From Marivita sp. GX14005 (GTDB taxonomy: Bacteria > Pseudomonadota > Alphaproteobacteria > Rhodobacterales > Rhodobacteraceae), in NCBI RefSeq assembly GCF_023370775.1, contig NZ_JAMCCQ010000005.1, positions 310,001 to 374,000 of the forward strand: 64,000 bases of DNA, in the 5' to 3' direction. This document shows, in pieces, positions 36,404-49,077 of the stretch. Both the position numbers and the translations under genes were made by a program. Position 1 is the first letter of the stretch. Every line of letters begins with the position of its first letter. The notes beneath the pieces are model-generated. The model did no database searches. It was not told where the DNA came from and worked only from the letters and a program-made list of their open reading frames with translations.

Positions 36404-36937
36404 ATGCCGCGCGAAACATCGCCGACATCGGGAAAACCCCGAAGCGGGACAAAAGATCTGGATCCGGACCAGACGGTCGACTGGATTCCAGCATTGCGCG
36501 CGTTCGGACGTTTCCTGACCCAAAGCGACGATGAAGCCGACGATCTGGTGCAGGAAACCCTGCTGAAGGCGATCCGCCACCGCGACAAGTTCGCGCACGG
36601 CACCAACTTGCGGGCGTGGCTTTTTACGATCATGCGCAACACGTTCTACAACAGCCGCGCGAAGAGCGTGCGCGAACGCACCGGCCCGCTCGATTGCGTT
36701 TCGGCAGAGGTGCGGGTGGAGCCGACGCAGGAATGGACCTTGCGCGGGCAGGAGGTTCTGGCCGCCGTGCATCGCTTGCCCGTGCATTACCGCGAAGCGT
36801 TCATTCTTACGGTGATGCTGGGCGAAAGCTATGAAAGCTGCGGTGAGATTTGCGGGATCACGATGGGCACGGTCAAGAGCCGCGTGAACCGGGCGCGCTC
36901 CATGGTGATCGCGGATCTGGGCGATACGGAGGTCTGA
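36404..36937 (+). CDS. ecfG: ECF sigma factor EcfG, general stress response
   Basis: This 177-residue sigma factor has region 2 (about 25-95: IPALRAFGRFLTQSDDEADD, LVQETLLKAIRH, NLRAWLFTIMRNTFYNSRA) and region 4 (about 115-170: LPVHYREAFILTVMLGESYESCGEICGITMGTVKSRVNRAR). The DEADDLVQETLLKA motif and the adjacent nepR mark it as the EcfG (ECF15) class that directs the alphaproteobacterial general stress response. GGAGG precedes the ATG. phyR is not in this window. The gene converges on glsA, 15 bp apart. Confidence 0.9.
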   Translation: MPRETSPTSGKPRSGTKDLDPDQTVDWIPALRAFGRFLTQSDDEADDLVQETLLKAIRHRDKFAHGTNLRAWLFTIMRNTFYNSRAKSVRERTGPLDCVSAEVRVEPTQEWTLRGQEVLAAVHRLPVHYREAFILTVMLGESYESCGEICGITMGTVKSRVNRARSMVIADLGDTEV

Positions 36938-36952
36938 GAGTGCTGGGCCGGC

Positions 36953-37864
36953 TCAGAACACCGACCAATCCATCAACCGTGTGAGCCGCGCCAAAGCTTC
37001 GGTGCCCTTGGCCGAATTGCCATATCGGTTCAGTCCCGGCGACCAGACGGCGATGGACGCCACGTTCGGCACGATGGCGAGGATCCCTCCGCCGACGCCC
37101 GACTTGCCGGGTATGCCCACACGATAGGCGAAATCGCCCGAGCCATCGTAATGTCCGCAGGTCATCATCAGCGCATTGAGCCGCCGCACGCGGGTGGCCG
37201 ATATGAGCCGTGGAAGATCGGGCGCATTGACCAGAAAGCGACCGGCGCGGGCCAGTTGGACCGTGCTCATTTCAAGCGCGCAGTGATGAAAATAGGTGCC
37301 GAGCGTCAGGTCGGGGGGATTGAGCAGGTTGTCGAAGGACGCCAGGAAATGCGCCAGCGCGAAATTGCGATGGCCATGCGCCGTTTCGGAAGCGGCAACG
37401 GCATTGTTGATGTAGACATCGTCCGAGCCGCAGGCGGTCTTGAGAAATTGCACGATCTCCGCCAGCGCCTCGCGCGGCTCACGGCCCGACAGCACTTCGT
37501 CGGTGACGACAATCGCACCCGCGTTGATGAACGGATTGCGCGGACGGCCGTTTTCCTGTTCGAGCTGGACAATGGAATTGAACGCACGCCCCGAAGGCTC
37601 GCGCCCCACGCGGTGCCAAAGCTGATCGCCGCTGCGCCCCAGCGCGATGGCGAGCGTGAAAACCTTGGTGATCGACTGCACCGAGAAGGGCTCATCGGCA
37701 TCGCCCGCGCGGTAGAGGCTGCCGTCCGCCGTGACCACCGCGATGGCGAACCGATCCTTTGGAACCCGCGCCAGTTCTGGAATATACGCCGCGACCTCGC
37801 CCCAATCCCCATCCGCGCGCATCTCCCGGTCGAGCCGGTTCAGGATTTGCGCAAGATCGGGCAT
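36953..37864 (-). CDS. glsA: Glutaminase A
   Basis: This 303-residue serine-dependent beta-lactamase-fold amidase hydrolyses glutamine to glutamate and ammonia. The catalytic SxxK is in [14 protein letters not shown] (about residue 60). [23 protein letters not shown] and the C-terminal [15 protein letters not shown] are family signatures. The ATG at 37864 follows GGAG on the minus strand; an upstream in-frame start would overlap the divergent promoter region. Bacterial glutaminases can raise cytosolic pH under acid stress, which would suit its place by the stress locus, but that is inference. Confidence 0.94.
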   Translation of the reverse strand: MPDLAQILNRLDREMRADGDWGEVAAYIPELARVPKDRFAIAVVTADGSLYRAGDADEPFSVQSITKVFTLAIALGRSGDQLWHRVGREPSGRAFNSIVQLEQENGRPRNPFINAGAIVVTDEVLSGREPREALAEIVQFLKTACGSDDVYINNAVAASETAHGHRNFALAHFLASFDNLLNPPDLTLGTYFHHCALEMSTVQLARAGRFLVNAPDLPRLISATRVRRLNALMMTCGHYDGSGDFAYRVGIPGKSGVGGGILAIVPNVASIAVWSPGLNRYGNSAKGTEALARLTRLMDWSVF

Positions 37865-37943
37865 GGCGGTCTCCGGGCGGGCAGGGATGCCCGAAGGGGT
37901 CTCACAGCGCGCCGCCCATGGCAAGCGCGGTCAGCGCGGTCCA

Positions 37944-37968
37944 GGAACCATGGGTGGCCGGCCGGGTT
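37944..37968 (+). promoter_or_regulatory. EcfG-type promoter for NAD(P)-binding protein gene
   Basis: GGAAC (37944-37948) and GTT (37966-37968) are 17 bases apart, as at the other two sites in this locus. It lies 34 bp before the ATG at 38003. Confidence 0.68.
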
Positions 37969-38002
37969 TTCCGGGTATCGACCAAGCCCGAAAGGAGATC
38001 CC

Positions 38003-38599
38003 ATGAAAGTTCTTGTTGCCGGCGCCACCGGAAAGACCGGCCAGCGCCTGACCCGCGAGTTGATCGAACGCGGCCATGAGCCCGTCGCGCTGGTGCGCGA
38101 GAGTTCCGACACATCCGTCCTGCCCGAAGGGGCACAGCTGCGCAAAGGCGATCTGACCGACTTGCAGGCCGACGTCTGCGAGGGGTGCGACGCCGTCGTT
38201 TTCGCCGCAGGATCGGGTGCCGATACCGACGAGGAGATGACCCGCAAGGTCGACCGGGACGGCGCGAAGAGGCTGGTCGATCTGGCGAAGCAGTCGGGCG
38301 CGCGGCGCTTTGTCATGCTGAGTTCGGTCGGCACCGAAGATCCCCCAGAAGAGGGCGATATGGCCCCTTACCTTCAGGCCAAGCACGACGCCGATGAACA
38401 CCTCAAGGCGTCGGGCCTGCCCTATGCCATCGTCCGGCCAGTGGCCTTGACCGAAGATGACGGCAATCGCGACATTCGCTACGGCACGGATGTCGATATG
38501 TCCGGCGAAGCCGCGCGCGGCGATGTCGCCTGGGTTCTGGCGGAGGCCGTCGACTCCGACGCCTGGCTGGGCGAGGCGACGCGGATGCAGTCGGTCTGA
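38003..38599 (+). CDS. NAD(P)-binding atypical SDR (NmrA/YwnB-like)
   Basis: This 198-residue Rossmann protein starts MKVLVAGATGKTGQRLTREL, with the GxxGxxG nucleotide motif at residues 7-13. GCDAVVFAAGSG and RFVMLSSVG are central strands, and PYAIVRPVALTED is the C-terminal strand. The catalytic YxxxK of classical SDRs appears only as YLQAKHDAD (Tyr-x3-Lys), typical of atypical SDRs that act as NAD(P)H sensors, isomerases or quinone reductases. AAAGGAG precedes the ATG. It converges on the RamA-like gene with three bases between stops. An EcfG-type promoter suggests stress induction. Confidence 0.8.
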   Translation: MKVLVAGATGKTGQRLTRELIERGHEPVALVRESSDTSVLPEGAQLRKGDLTDLQADVCEGCDAVVFAAGSGADTDEEMTRKVDRDGAKRLVDLAKQSGARRFVMLSSVGTEDPPEEGDMAPYLQAKHDADEHLKASGLPYAIVRPVALTEDDGNRDIRYGTDVDMSGEAARGDVAWVLAEAVDSDAWLGEATRMQSV

Positions 38600-38602
38600 C
38601 CG

Positions 38603-40648
38603 TCAGGCCCGCTTACGCCGCCGCTTGCGTCCGCCCTCACTCTCGCCGCCGGTGCTGAATGAGACCGGCGGCAGCGTAACCACCGAATTGAGTTCGGGGA
38701 ACGGGTCCACCGCGTGGGGGATCGCGTTCGCGTTGACGAAATGTTCCTGGAATTTCGGCTCGATGGCGGTTTCGATCTTGGTGATCCGGCGCACCGTGCG
38801 TTCGATCTCCGCGCGGGCAGGCAGGTTGCACAGCGCGATCCGCGCGCCGGTGCCGGCGGCGTTGCCGGCGCTCGTCACCTTCTCAAGCGGCGCGTCGGGG
38901 ATCATGCCCAGAACCATCGCGTGTTTGGGACTGATATGCGCCCCGAAGGCACCCGCGAGCACGACGCGATCCACCTTGTCCACGCCCATCTCGTCCATCA
39001 ACAGGCGCGCGCCCGCGTAGAGCGCGGATTTCGCCAACTGGATCGCACGGATATCGCCCTGCGTGACGGTGATGCGCGGCCCGCCCGTTTTGCTGGCATC
39101 GGCGATCAGATAGGCATTGGTGCGCCCCTCGGGCACGCAGCGCGGCGTGCCGGTCTGCGCGGCGTTGCCGATCAGCCCGGACGGATCGATCAGCCCGGCG
39201 ATGCGCATTTCGGCAACCGCCTCGATGATGCCCGAGCCGCAGATGCCAGTGATGCCGCCCGGTCCGACCGCCTCGGCAAAGCCCTCCTCATCGGACCACA
39301 GATCGCAGCCGATCACCTTGAAGCGCGGCTCTTTCGTGGCCGGATCGATACGGATCGCCTCGATCGCGCCGGGCGCGGCGCGCTGGCCGGAGCTGATCTG
39401 CGCGCCTTCGAACGCCGGGCCGGTTGGCGAGGAGCAGGCCAGAACGCGCGACGTATCGCCGAGCAGGATCTCCGCATTGGTGCCGACATCGACAACGAGC
39501 ACCAGATCGTCGGATTTGCCCGGTTCCTCCGACAGCGCCACGGCGGCGGCATCCGCGCCGACATGGCCGGCGATGCAGGGCAAGATGTAGATCTGCGCGC
39601 TCGCCGGCAGGGCATCCAGGTCGAGATCGCGCGCGGTCAGGTTCAGATGCGCAGAGGTGGCCAGCGCGAAGGGCGCCTGTCCGAGTTCCACCGGATCGAT
39701 GCCGAGCAGCAGGTGATGCATCACCGGATTGCAGACCAGCACCGCCTCGAGAATCCTGTCCGCGCCGATCCCGGCCTCGGCGGCGATCTCGCCGATCAGC
39801 GTGTCCATCGCCTCGCGCACCGCGCGCGTCATCTCGACATCGCCGCCGGGGTTCATCATCGCGTAGCTGACGCGGCTCATCAGATCCTCGCCGAAGCGGA
39901 TCTGCGGGTTCATGATGCCGGAGGAGGCCACGACCTCGCCGGTATCGAGCGAGGTCAGATGCGCCGCCACGGTGGTCGATCCCAGATCGATGGCCAGCCC
40001 GTAGATCCCGCCTTCCAGAAGGCCGGGCCATGCGCCGATCAGGCGCGGCACGGCGGTTTCCGTTTCGCGGTAAAGCGCCACGGTGATGCGCCACTCGCCC
40101 TTGCGCAGAACCGGTTGCAGCCGCGTCAGGGCATTGAAATCGCAAGTGATTTCAGGAATGCTCCACTGCGCGGCAAGAGCCCGCGCGATGCGTTCCAGAT
40201 CGCCCGTCGGTTCGTGCATGTCGGGCGCGTCCACCTCGATATAATACAGCCGCGTCGCGGGGTTCATCTCGATCACCCGCGCGCTGGCGGCCTTGCGCAC
40301 GACCTGCCGGTGAACCTGCGATTCAGGCGGCACGTCGATCACGATATCGCCGAGGATCTGCGCCTGGCACCCCAGCCGCCGACCCGCTTTCAGCCCGCGC
40401 TTTTCGTCATAGCGGGCCTCGACGGCGTTCCAATCGGACAGCGCGCCCTCGCGCGCGGTCAGCCCATGCTTGGAGAATTCGCCATAGGACGGGGTGATCT
40501 GGCATTTCGAACAGATCCCCCGTCCGCCGCAGACGCTGTCGAGATCGACGCCCAGCTTCCGCGCGGCGGTGAGGACGGGTGTGCCGGGCGCGAACCGGCC
40601 GCGTTTGCCGGACGGGGTGAAGACAACGAGCGGATCGGTTTCGGACAT
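38603..40648 (-). CDS. Ferredoxin/ASKHA-domain (RamA-like) corrinoid-activating protein
   Basis: This 681-residue protein joins an N-terminal [2Fe-2S] ferredoxin domain (CGGRGICSKC near residue 40, later Cys in GCQAQI) to an ASKHA-fold ATPase (about 200-650: GLAIDLGSTTVAAHL, VVDVGTNAEILLG, GICGSGIIEAVAEM, VVLAGAFGAHIS). RamA-type proteins use ATP and a reductant to return inactive Co(II) corrinoid to Co(I). In some Rhodobacterales a RamA-like protein has been linked to reactivation of split methionine synthase; elsewhere they serve methylamine or betaine methyltransferases. None of those genes is adjacent, so the partner is unknown. The C-terminus is Lys/Arg-rich (GGRKRRRKRA). AGAGGGAA precedes the ATG. 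Confidence 0.88.
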   Translation of the reverse strand: MSETDPLVVFTPSGKRGRFAPGTPVLTAARKLGVDLDSVCGGRGICSKCQITPSYGEFSKHGLTAREGALSDWNAVEARYDEKRGLKAGRRLGCQAQILGDIVIDVPPESQVHRQVVRKAASARVIEMNPATRLYYIEVDAPDMHEPTGDLERIARALAAQWSIPEITCDFNALTRLQPVLRKGEWRITVALYRETETAVPRLIGAWPGLLEGGIYGLAIDLGSTTVAAHLTSLDTGEVVASSGIMNPQIRFGEDLMSRVSYAMMNPGGDVEMTRAVREAMDTLIGEIAAEAGIGADRILEAVLVCNPVMHHLLLGIDPVELGQAPFALATSAHLNLTARDLDLDALPASAQIYILPCIAGHVGADAAAVALSEEPGKSDDLVLVVDVGTNAEILLGDTSRVLACSSPTGPAFEGAQISSGQRAAPGAIEAIRIDPATKEPRFKVIGCDLWSDEEGFAEAVGPGGITGICGSGIIEAVAEMRIAGLIDPSGLIGNAAQTGTPRCVPEGRTNAYLIADASKTGGPRITVTQGDIRAIQLAKSALYAGARLLMDEMGVDKVDRVVLAGAFGAHISPKHAMVLGMIPDAPLEKVTSAGNAAGTGARIALCNLPARAEIERTVRRITKIETAIEPKFQEHFVNANAIPHAVDPFPELNSVVTLPPVSFSTGGESEGGRKRRRKRA

Positions 40649-40728
40649 GGGATTCCCTCTACGCAATTGCGCGGATCATAGGGAAATGCGCATCGGGAAA
40701 AAGGTGAATTGCGTCATGATGATTATGA

Positions 40729-44730
<4,002 letters not shown>

Positions 44731-44733
44731 GCG

Positions 44734-45894
44734 ATGACACCGGCAGCGCGATGGGCCGCGGCGGCGGAGAACCTGGACCGGATCAGAGGCGGCACACCGG
44801 CCGAAAAGGCGCTCATCAACTGGGCGCGCGCGTCGCGATTCGCGGGCTCGAAGGACCGCGCGGCGGTGCGCGATCATGTCTTCGACATCCTGCGCTGCCT
44901 GCGCAGCGCGGCCGCGCTCGGAGGCGGCGATGACGGCCGGCGCATGGTGCTTGGCCGGTTGCGCCAGACGGGGATCGATCCCGATATCATCTTTACCGGA
45001 CAGGGCTATGCGATGGCGCCGCTCACCGAGGCGGAGCGGCACGGAGGTCATGCGCCTTCGGGCGCCGAAAGCCGCGATCTGCCGGATTGGCTGGATGCGC
45101 ATTTCGCGCGAACGCTCGGCGCCGAGGCCGCTCCGGTCGCCGAAGCGTTGCGCCATCGCGCGGCGGTGTTTCTGCGCGTCAATACGGCCAAGGCCACGCC
45201 GGAGACGGCGCGTCTGGCGCTCGAGGATGCAGGTATCGAAACCGCCCCGCACGACTTGTCCCCGACGGCGCTGGAGGTTCTGTCCAACCCGCGCCGTGTC
45301 CAACAATCTCCGCCGTTCCTGAACGGGTTGGTCGAGCTGCAGGACGCCGCGAGCCAAGCCGTTGTCGATGCGCTGCCGCTCGAGCAGGGGATGCGCGTGC
45401 TCGATTACTGTGCCGGGGGCGGCGGAAAGGCCCTGGCGATGGCGGCCCGGTTGCACGGCCCTGTCGAGGCGCATGATATCGATCGCGGGCGCATGGCCGA
45501 TCTGCCCGCACGGGCTGAGCGGGCGGGCGCTGCGATCACGCGCGTGGACGCACCGCGCGGCACCTATGATCTCGTCCTGTGCGACGTGCCCTGCTCCGGA
45601 AGCGGCGCATGGCGGCGCTCGCCCGAGGGGAAATGGCGCCTGACGCCGGAGGGTCTGGCGGAGCTGCAGCAGCGCCAGGCGTCGATCCTCGATGCGGCTG
45701 CGGCGCTGGTTGGACAGAACGGTGTGCTGGCCTACGCGACCTGTTCGGTTCTGCCTGATGAAAATGATCATCAAATTGACGCTTTCCTGGCCGCACGGTC
45801 GGATTGGGTTTGTCTCAAACAGCACAGGTTTTTGCCGCATCAAGGAAATGACGGCTTCTTTGTTGCGATCTTGGCGCGTGGTGGTACTCAGTAA
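44734..45894 (+). CDS. RsmB/NOP family 16S rRNA m5C methyltransferase-like
   Basis: This 386-residue SAM-dependent RNA methyltransferase has an N-terminal NusB-like helical part (about 1-70) and a C-terminal Rossmann catalytic domain. LDYCAGGGGKALAMAA (about residue 225) binds SAM. VLCDVPCSGSGAWRRSPEGKWRL has the first Cys (PCS), and YATCSVLPDEN has the catalytic TCS Cys. By family it probably makes m5C in 16S rRNA. It is cotranscribed with guaB. Confidence 0.88.
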   Translation: MTPAARWAAAAENLDRIRGGTPAEKALINWARASRFAGSKDRAAVRDHVFDILRCLRSAAALGGGDDGRRMVLGRLRQTGIDPDIIFTGQGYAMAPLTEAERHGGHAPSGAESRDLPDWLDAHFARTLGAEAAPVAEALRHRAAVFLRVNTAKATPETARLALEDAGIETAPHDLSPTALEVLSNPRRVQQSPPFLNGLVELQDAASQAVVDALPLEQGMRVLDYCAGGGGKALAMAARLHGPVEAHDIDRGRMADLPARAERAGAAITRVDAPRGTYDLVLCDVPCSGSGAWRRSPEGKWRLTPEGLAELQQRQASILDAAAALVGQNGVLAYATCSVLPDENDHQIDAFLAARSDWVCLKQHRFLPHQGNDGFFVAILARGGTQ

Positions 45895-45916
45895 TACAAC
45901 CCAAAGCTGTTTTCGC

Positions 45917-45931
45917 TTAAGTGTCGCTTAA
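45917..45931. promoter_or_regulatory. CtrA-binding box upstream of cckA
   Basis: TTAA-GTGTCGC-TTAA is an exact TTAA-N7-TTAA full CtrA site. It lies in the 42-bp space after the rsmB-like gene. Its nearness to the first possible cckA ATG (45937) suggests the true start is one of the later ATGs. Confidence 0.7.
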
Positions 45932-45936
45932 TTCTT

Positions 45937-48288
45937 ATGCGGTCAAATGGCGGGAACATGATGTCCCTGGGGGCCGTATTGATGATAACACCGGACCGCC
46001 CGCGTCTTGCGCGGCTCTTTTCCACCCAAGCGCTGCTGGCGTTGCTCGCCGGGCTTTGCTGGCTTTTGGCATGGCTTGCGCCGCAACCGGCCCTTTCCGC
46101 CGGGTTCCAGGCGGCGGGCGCGGCCTTCGCCGTTGCGGTGATCGGCGCTACTCTGGCGCGCGCGATACAGGGGCGCAGGCGAAAAAAGTCTCTGGAAAAC
46201 ATGGGTTTGCTCGTTGAGCATGACATTGCTGCCTGCATGTTGGCCGATCTCGACGGCACGGTTCTGCATGCCAATCGCGCCGCGGGCAAAACCTATGGCG
46301 CCGCGCCGGGCGGCAGCCTGCGCGCCGTTCTGGGGGCACAGACGGCGGATGCGACCGGGCTGATTCACCGCGTCCAGAGCGAAGCGACGCGCGACGGGAT
46401 TGCGACCGAATCGGTTGTTCTGCCCGATCGGCATATGCGGGTTTGCGCGCATCAGGTCGGGCCGGATGCTTTCCTGTGGCGTTTCGAACTTTTCGAGGAG
46501 CGCGATCCTGCAGGCAATGCCGCGATGCGGTATCCGACGCTGACGCTCGGGCGCGGCGGCACGGTGCTTTGGATGAACGAGGCGGCGCGCGCGCTCGCCG
46601 GCGGGCGGGTGCGCAGCATCAGCGATCTGATCGAGGACACGCCGCTGCGCCCCGGCGCGGTGCATCATGTCGACACGCAGGGCCCCGTCAGCGATTTCAC
46701 CGTCAACATCCATCAGGCGGGCGCGGGCCGCGAAGAGGTCATCCTCGTTCCGTCAACGCCCCCTGCCGTGCAGGGCGCGGATGGCGGTTTCGAGGCCTTG
46801 CCGGTCCCATTGCTCAAGCTCACGGCGAAAGGCGTGATCGAACTGGCGAACAGGTCCGCGCGCGAAATGCTCTCGATCGGACCCGAGGACGAGGCGACGC
46901 TCTCGGACGTGATGGAAGGGCTCGGCCGATCGATTCCCGACTGGCTGTCGGATGCGGCTGCGGGAAAGGGGCTCGCACGGTCGGAATTCCTGCGCCTGAC
47001 CCGCTCGGACAGGGAGGTTTTCGTTCAGGTCACCCTGACCCGCATCGTCGAGGACGGGCGCACGCTGCTGGTTGCGGTTCTGAATGACGCCACCGAATTG
47101 AAAAGCCTCGAGGCGCAATTCGTTCAAAGCCAGAAGATGCAGGCGATCGGTCAGCTTGCCGGCGGTGTTGCGCATGATTTCAACAATCTTCTGACGGCGA
47201 TTTCGGGCCATTGCGATCTTCTGCTTTTGCGGCACGATCAGGGTGATCCCGAATATGGCGATCTGATCCAGATCCACCAGAACGCCAACCGCGCCGCCGG
47301 TCTTGTGGGTCAACTTCTGGCCTTCTCGCGCAAGCAGACGCTGCGCCCCGAACGGCTCGATCTGCGCGACACGCTCTCCGATCTGACGCATCTTCTGAAC
47401 CGGCTGGTCGGAGAAAAGGTCGCGCTCGAATTGCGTCAATCGGCGGTTCTGCCTCCGATCAGGGCCGACAAGCGGCAGTTGGAACAGGTGATCATGAACC
47501 TCGTCGTGAACGCGCGCGACGCGATGGCCGATGGCGGCACGATCCGGATCGAAACCGCCGAACGCGATCTCGACCAACCGATGGATCATGGAAGGGCCAA
47601 GGTGCCCGCCGGCAATTACGTTGTCGTAAGGGTAGAGGACGAAGGCACCGGGATCGCGCTGGACAAGCTGGAAAAGGTCTTCGAGCCGTTCTACACGACG
47701 AAACGCACGGGCGAGGGGACCGGCCTTGGGCTTTCGACGGTATACGGTATCGTCAAGCAGACCGGCGGGTTCATCTTCGTGGACAGTGCGCTCGGCAAGG
47801 GCAGCGTCTTCACCCTCATGTTCCCCGTTTGCGACGATCCGGTGACGGTCGCACCCGCGCCGATGCCGCAGACGGTGCCGGAGCCGGCCGCGCGCGCGGA
47901 CGGCGTTGTGCTTTTGGTCGAGGACGAGGCGCCGGTGCGCGCCTTTGCCTCGCGCGCGCTCGCCCATCGAGGCTTCAAGGTGATCGAGGCGGGGTGCGCG
48001 GAGGATGCGCTCGAACTCCTGCAGGACGAAGCATTGAGGATCGATGTTTTCGTCACCGATGTCGTGATGCCGGGTCTCGACGGGCCGAGTTGGGTGCGCC
48101 AGGCGCGCGCACAGCGACCCGATGTTCCGGTCGTCTTCATGTCGGGCTATGCCGAGGACGTGTTCAAATCCCAAGGCGCGCGGATCGAATCCTCCGCCTT
48201 TCTGGCCAAGCCGTTTTCGCTGACCGACCTGACGTCGATCGTGAACCAGCAGCTTGTCGCCGGAACGAGCCAGACCGCGGCGGAATGA
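45937..48288 (+). CDS. cckA: CckA-type hybrid histidine kinase
   Basis: The 783 residues include two N-terminal membrane helices (about 30-70), PAS-like regions (about 90-390), a DHp helix with KMQAIGQLAGGVAHDFNNLL (phospho-His about residue 413), the kinase ATPase (NLVVNARDAM, GTGLGLSTVYGIVKQTGG) and a C-terminal receiver (VFVTDVVMPGLDGPS, phospho-Asp about residue 708). The GGVAHDFNNLL block is characteristic of CckA, which phosphorylates CtrA through ChpT. The start is uncertain: ATGs at 45958, 45961 and 45982 are in frame, and the last follows GGGGG and lies suitably downstream of the CtrA box. In Rhodobacterales this relay controls motility, cell-cycle functions and GTA genes. Confidence 0.9.
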   Translation: MRSNGGNMMSLGAVLMITPDRPRLARLFSTQALLALLAGLCWLLAWLAPQPALSAGFQAAGAAFAVAVIGATLARAIQGRRRKKSLENMGLLVEHDIAACMLADLDGTVLHANRAAGKTYGAAPGGSLRAVLGAQTADATGLIHRVQSEATRDGIATESVVLPDRHMRVCAHQVGPDAFLWRFELFEERDPAGNAAMRYPTLTLGRGGTVLWMNEAARALAGGRVRSISDLIEDTPLRPGAVHHVDTQGPVSDFTVNIHQAGAGREEVILVPSTPPAVQGADGGFEALPVPLLKLTAKGVIELANRSAREMLSIGPEDEATLSDVMEGLGRSIPDWLSDAAAGKGLARSEFLRLTRSDREVFVQVTLTRIVEDGRTLLVAVLNDATELKSLEAQFVQSQKMQAIGQLAGGVAHDFNNLLTAISGHCDLLLLRHDQGDPEYGDLIQIHQNANRAAGLVGQLLAFSRKQTLRPERLDLRDTLSDLTHLLNRLVGEKVALELRQSAVLPPIRADKRQLEQVIMNLVVNARDAMADGGTIRIETAERDLDQPMDHGRAKVPAGNYVVVRVEDEGTGIALDKLEKVFEPFYTTKRTGEGTGLGLSTVYGIVKQTGGFIFVDSALGKGSVFTLMFPVCDDPVTVAPAPMPQTVPEPAARADGVVLLVEDEAPVRAFASRALAHRGFKVIEAGCAEDALELLQDEALRIDVFVTDVVMPGLDGPSWVRQARAQRPDVPVVFMSGYAEDVFKSQGARIESSAFLAKPFSLTDLTSIVNQQLVAGTSQTAAE

Positions 48289-48291
48289 GCG

Positions 48292-48897
48292 CTAGGTGCC
48301 GCGCACAGGGATGGACGCCCAAAGCGCGAAATCCGCCGCCCGCACCCGGCGCACCAGCGCCTCGGTCTCAGGTGCGATGGACAGATCGCGCGCCGGAGAA
48401 ACGTTGATCCGGGGGATATCGGGCAAGGCGCCGAGCCGCTCCGCCAGAAAGGCGCGATAGCCGTCCTGATCCTCGTAGCGGAAAAAATGCGCGACGCGAG
48501 TCCCATTGGGGCGCGGTTCGGTGAACTTCGCCTGCGAGCCGACATTCGCGAAGGCCGGCGGCGCCGCGCGGCAGGACGCGCGCAAGAACGCGTCATAGGT
48601 GATCCCGCGCGTGGACACGGGCAGCCCGTCAAGTGCGAGCCGCTGGCGATAGCGATACCAGCTTCCCAGCCAGGAAAACGGCTCCCGGATCACCGCCGCA
48701 AGCTCGAGATCCGCGCCGCCCGTCTTGTCGAACATCGGCCGGAAGAACCGGTTGTAACGATAGAGCGGCGCGTGTTTGAGCTCCGGCGGATCGGTGATCG
48801 CGATCGACGCACGCGGCCCCAATGCGCGCTCGAAGGCTTGCGTTCCGGTCTTCGGCACGGCCAACAGGACGAGCTTTTCATTCCAAAAGACCAGCAT
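48292..48897 (-). CDS. Sulfotransferase-family protein
   Basis: This 201-residue protein has an N-terminal P-loop-like LVLLAVPKTGTQAFERAL (5'-phosphosulfate-binding PKTGT) and a mid-region VIREPFSWLGSWYRYRQRL that matches the 3'-phosphate-binding element (REPxxxxxSxY). It should use PAPS to sulfate an unknown acceptor. The ATG at 48897 follows AAAGGAC on the minus strand; an in-frame extension upstream is less well supported. It converges on cckA, three bases apart, and is divergent from recA. Confidence 0.78.
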   Translation of the reverse strand: MLVFWNEKLVLLAVPKTGTQAFERALGPRASIAITDPPELKHAPLYRYNRFFRPMFDKTGGADLELAAVIREPFSWLGSWYRYRQRLALDGLPVSTRGITYDAFLRASCRAAPPAFANVGSQAKFTEPRPNGTRVAHFFRYEDQDGYRAFLAERLGALPDIPRINVSPARDLSIAPETEALVRRVRAADFALWASIPVRGT

Positions 48898-48982
48898 GGC
48901 CGTCCTTTCGCAAAAATACGGTTCCATAAACCACTCCTTAACCATTGCAGGCAACAGTCGGGGAGAAAATAAGGATTGAAGT

Positions 48983-48997
48983 GTTCTTGGTTTGTCC
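48983..48997. promoter_or_regulatory. Degenerate LexA (SOS) box
   Basis: GTTC-TTGGTTT-GTCC matches the alphaproteobacterial GTTC-N7-GTTC SOS box with one mismatch. It lies 81 bp before the recA start and 16 bp from the perfect box at 49013. Confidence 0.45.
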
Positions 48998-49012
48998 TCA
49001 TATTGCAGAAAA

Positions 49013-49027
49013 GAACAAGAGGCGAAC
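49013..49027. promoter_or_regulatory. LexA (SOS) box upstream of recA
   Basis: GAAC-AAGAGGC-GAAC is an exact GTTC-N7-GTTC direct repeat read on the minus strand, the SOS box described for Rhodobacter and other Alphaproteobacteria. It lies 50 bp before the recA ATG, so LexA repression of recA is expected. Confidence 0.7.
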
Positions 49028-49077
49028 GAAGCAGCAATTGCCGCCCGTGCCCGGGTGTGGAATAAGGATCGAAAGCA

